From contig CAZDCZ010000069.1 of the NCBI GenBank assembly GCA_964504155.1, positions 1 to 15,493 on the forward strand: a stretch of 15,493 nucleotides of DNA, given 5' to 3'. Position 1 is the first letter of the stretch. Every line of letters starts with the position of its first letter. The notes under the pieces are model-generated. The model was not told where the DNA came from and made no database searches. It worked only from the letters and a program-made list of their open reading frames with translations. The translations under genes and the position numbers were made by a program. Origin of the DNA: CAZDCZ01 sp964504155. GTDB taxonomy: Bacteria > Bacteroidota > Bacteroidia > Bacteroidales > UBA12077. Below, one piece after another: positions 13,822 to 15,493 of this stretch.

Positions 13822-15351
13822 CACAGAATATTTGCCGTTAATAAGCACCGACAACATGTCGGCGCGAGCTGGAATAATACTAAGATAAAACCAAGTAAAT
13901 TTTTAGATGACTTACCAAATATAGACACACAAGAAATTACTGTTGATGTTGTTCCGTTTTGGGGTGATGTTGAAAATTTTGAAATCGGTATTACAAGACA
14001 AGATTTTAGGATAAAAGCACAATTAGTAAATACGTTTAGTATTTTTGGTAGTGTATTTACTGATGCTTATAATGATAGATGGGCAGCCAATTGGGAGTCT
14101 GATAATGAAGTACATGCGGTAGAACAATTATATAGAAAATATAATGGTGACCCGAATATTTATATTAAGAGTAAAAGAATTGCAAAAATTACTGAAAAAA
14201 TATATTATTATCCAAATACCATAACTGATACTGTAATTAGCGCAGGTGGTGATGATTTAGCAGCAAAAATGAAAGTTTTAGATGAAAGTCAATATACAAT
14301 ACATAAAAAAGATGGTGAATTTGTTTTTATTATAAATTGTAATCGTAGAAAAATAATTAAAAATGAAGCTGGTGATGATGTTGTTGTTGGTGATGGTTAT
14401 TCTGGTGGAATTTATACTGAATTTAAAGGTTTTATTACCTTAGAAATTATTGAAGATGATTTAAGTACACCTAATAAAAAATATAAACATGTTATTGGTT
14501 CAAATAATTATTCAGTTACAATCTTTAGAACTAAAATAAAAATACCTCAACACGCAGCAAGAAATCAAGGTTTTCAAAGTAGAACTGCATATCATAAAGA
14601 TTGGAGTAATATACACCATACTTTTGAATCAGGAAAAATATATAGTATTGCAAGATTTCATGGTTTAGTTGCAAATACTAGTGGGTCTCAAACAGGGACT
14701 GCTGATAAAGGATATGAAGATAGTGATAGTAAAAATTCATTACAACAAGACCCATATTGGAATGTAGGTGTAATAAGTTCAGACTCAGATGAAGGTAATG
14801 ACGAATACGAATTTCCAAGCAATGGAAATAGAAGTTCATCAAGTAGCGTAACGCTATTTGGTAATAATTGGTTGAATTTTTCAATTCATTTACCAAATAT
14901 TGGATATGTACATACACCAAATTTTGGTTATATGAGGACAAATAGTTGGTTTCAAAGATATAATGGTGGTTTTGATGATAGATGGACTCAAAATAATGAT
15001 TATCTCATTGGTGAAACTGAAACTAACAGTAAATGGTATATGCGTTCTGACCTACAGTGGACTGATATTATTGAAGTTCCTGAAAGTGATATTAAAATAT
15101 TTAATAATTATGATAAAAAGGGATTTGATACTAGTGATGCCTATTTTTATGGTAAAACATTACTTGGTGATTATCGAAATGGTAATACATCACCTACTTG
15201 GGGTGGTGACCCATGCCCAATAAATGGTGGTGGTAAAAATGGTAATCAAGTTAGTAGTAGTAATCTTAAAGACCAAAAATTTTATTTTTATAAAGGACAC
15301 GATACAGCAGATTCAATTAAATTTGTTGCAACTGTACTTAATATTGCATAA
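13822..15351 (+). CDS. Large phage-like or mobile-element protein, 5' end missing
   Basis: The first possible start in this frame is the ATG at 14269 (360 residues), but the frame is open from 13822, with 149 codons and no ATG, GTG or TTG. The upstream part reads as real protein (FLDDLPNIDTQEITVDVVPF, WGDVENFEIGITRQDFRIKA, AHAVEQLY-like stretches), so the gene is broken at its 5' end, probably near 13866-13900. It has no signal peptide or membrane segment. It is rich in Asn, Asp, Gly, Tyr and Trp, with a Ser/Gly/Asp low-complexity zone, and ends DTADSIKFVATVLNIA. Codon use (many GGT, GAT, AGA) differs from the host genes. I do not recognise the family; a beta-rich virion or surface protein is a guess. 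Confidence 0.65.
   Translation, partial: HRIFAVNKHRQHVGASWNNTKIKPSKFLDDLPNIDTQEITVDVVPFWGDVENFEIGITRQDFRIKAQLVNTFSIFGSVFTDAYNDRWAANWESDNEVHAVEQLYRKYNGDPNIYIKSKRIAKITEKIYYYPNTITDTVISAGGDDLAAKMKVLDESQYTIHKKDGEFVFIINCNRRKIIKNEAGDDVVVGDGYSGGIYTEFKGFITLEIIEDDLSTPNKKYKHVIGSNNYSVTIFRTKIKIPQHAARNQGFQSRTAYHKDWSNIHHTFESGKIYSIARFHGLVANTSGSQTGTADKGYEDSDSKNSLQQDPYWNVGVISSDSDEGNDEYEFPSNGNRSSSSSVTLFGNNWLNFSIHLPNIGYVHTPNFGYMRTNSWFQRYNGGFDDRWTQNNDYLIGETETNSKWYMRSDLQWTDIIEVPESDIKIFNNYDKKGFDTSDAYFYGKTLLGDYRNGNTSPTWGGDPCPINGGGKNGNQVSSSNLKDQKFYFYKGHDTADSIKFVATVLNIA
13845..13865. repeat. GC-rich palindrome at the host/foreign boundary
   Basis: CCGACA (13848-13853) and TGTCGG (13857-13862) pair around ACA, and GC at 13845-13846 pairs with GC at 13864-13865 across one mismatch. 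It is the most GC-rich short stretch in a very AT-rich region. It has no T-tract, so it is not a terminator. Its look is that of a REP-type palindrome. It sits right where host-like noncoding DNA gives way to the long start-less frame. Confidence 0.55.
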
Positions 15352-15356
15352 TAAAA

Positions 15357-15383
15357 AAAACCCACTTAATTTAAGTGGGTTTT
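15357..15383. terminator. Bidirectional hairpin terminator between two convergent foreign genes
   Basis: AAAACCCACTT (15357-15367) pairs with AAGTGGGTTTT (15373-15383) around AATTT. The T-run on the plus strand and the A-run before it make the signal work in both directions. It lies 5 bases after the plus-strand stop and 17 bases beyond the stop of the minus-strand gene. Confidence 0.88.
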
Positions 15384-15400
15384 AATTTTTTTATAAAAAA

Positions 15401-15493
15401 TTACTTTTCCCAAGTATATATAGCATTATCTAATAAATAATCTAAACCTTGTGGTTCAATTAATTGTGCAATTAATCTTTTAGTTGTTTTATT
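15401..15493 (-). CDS. 3' end of an unrecognised gene running off the window
   Basis: On the minus strand the frame is open from the window edge to TAA at 15401-15403. The 30 residues read NKTTKRLIAQLIEPQGLDYL and then LDNAIYTWEK. The mix of residues and codons (TTA, GGT, AGA) is coding-like and matches the foreign segment to its left. It converges on the preceding gene and shares its terminator. The function cannot be told from this stub. Confidence 0.65.
   Translation of the reverse strand, partial: NKTTKRLIAQLIEPQGLDYLLDNAIYTWEK

Overview
The window looks like a piece of an anaerobic Bacteroidetes (Bacteroidota) genome. Coding sequence is very AT-rich, genes have no purine-rich ribosome binding site, and a textbook Bacteroidetes promoter (TTTG, 19 bases, TAnnTTTG) stands in front of the first gene. 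The gene content fits an anaerobe: 2-oxoacid:ferredoxin oxidoreductase, formate-tetrahydrofolate ligase, an FmdE-family protein and a ferredoxin fusion. No rRNA, tRNA, CRISPR array or transposase was seen.

Layout. 1-465 holds only scraps: the tail of an upstream frame and a 42-residue orphan coding remnant on the minus strand. 466-2930 carries a ferredoxin/DUF1858/DUF2249/substrate-binding-fold fusion and a small hemerythrin-like protein with only two histidines. 3027-5691 carries fhs, a cold-shock protein with its terminator, and a DEDDh exonuclease. 5839-9722 is an arsenic-resistance island, all on the plus strand: arsR, arsC, a TauE/SafE permease, a one-domain rhodanese, an FmdE-family protein with a zinc ribbon, and acr3. 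10193-11008 is a membrane-anchored SPFH/prohibitin protein. It converges on iorB and iorA (minus strand, 11210-13498), which encode an indolepyruvate ferredoxin oxidoreductase whose alpha subunit lacks the usual C-terminal ferredoxin domain. From about 13870 to the end the sequence changes character: a long frame with no start codon and a second partial gene converge on a shared hairpin terminator and look viral or mobile, not host.

How the parts work together. ArsR probably represses two promoters. A near-identical 16-base palindrome (TTCG, 8 bases, CGAA) lies before arsR and before arsC, and in both copies its centre resembles the Bacteroidetes -7 promoter box. ArsC reduces arsenate and Acr3 exports arsenite. 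The rhodanese, TauE/SafE permease and FmdE protein sit tightly between them and suggest a sulfur-linked or thioarsenic-linked extension of the island; this is inference.

Two intergenic elements of the same design (6708-6795 and 9758-9853) bracket the tauE-to-acr3 segment. Each has two back-to-back hairpins sharing a middle arm. The loops (CCCTTTAGG / AGGG) are conserved, while the stems differ in sequence but still pair. A third palindromic element (11027-11196) separates the convergent SPFH and ior genes.

The most important caution concerns the right end. The open frame ending at 15351 continues 149 codons upstream of its first possible start and runs into host-like noncoding DNA beside a GC-rich hairpin. 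This is either a truncated integrated element or a chimeric assembly.
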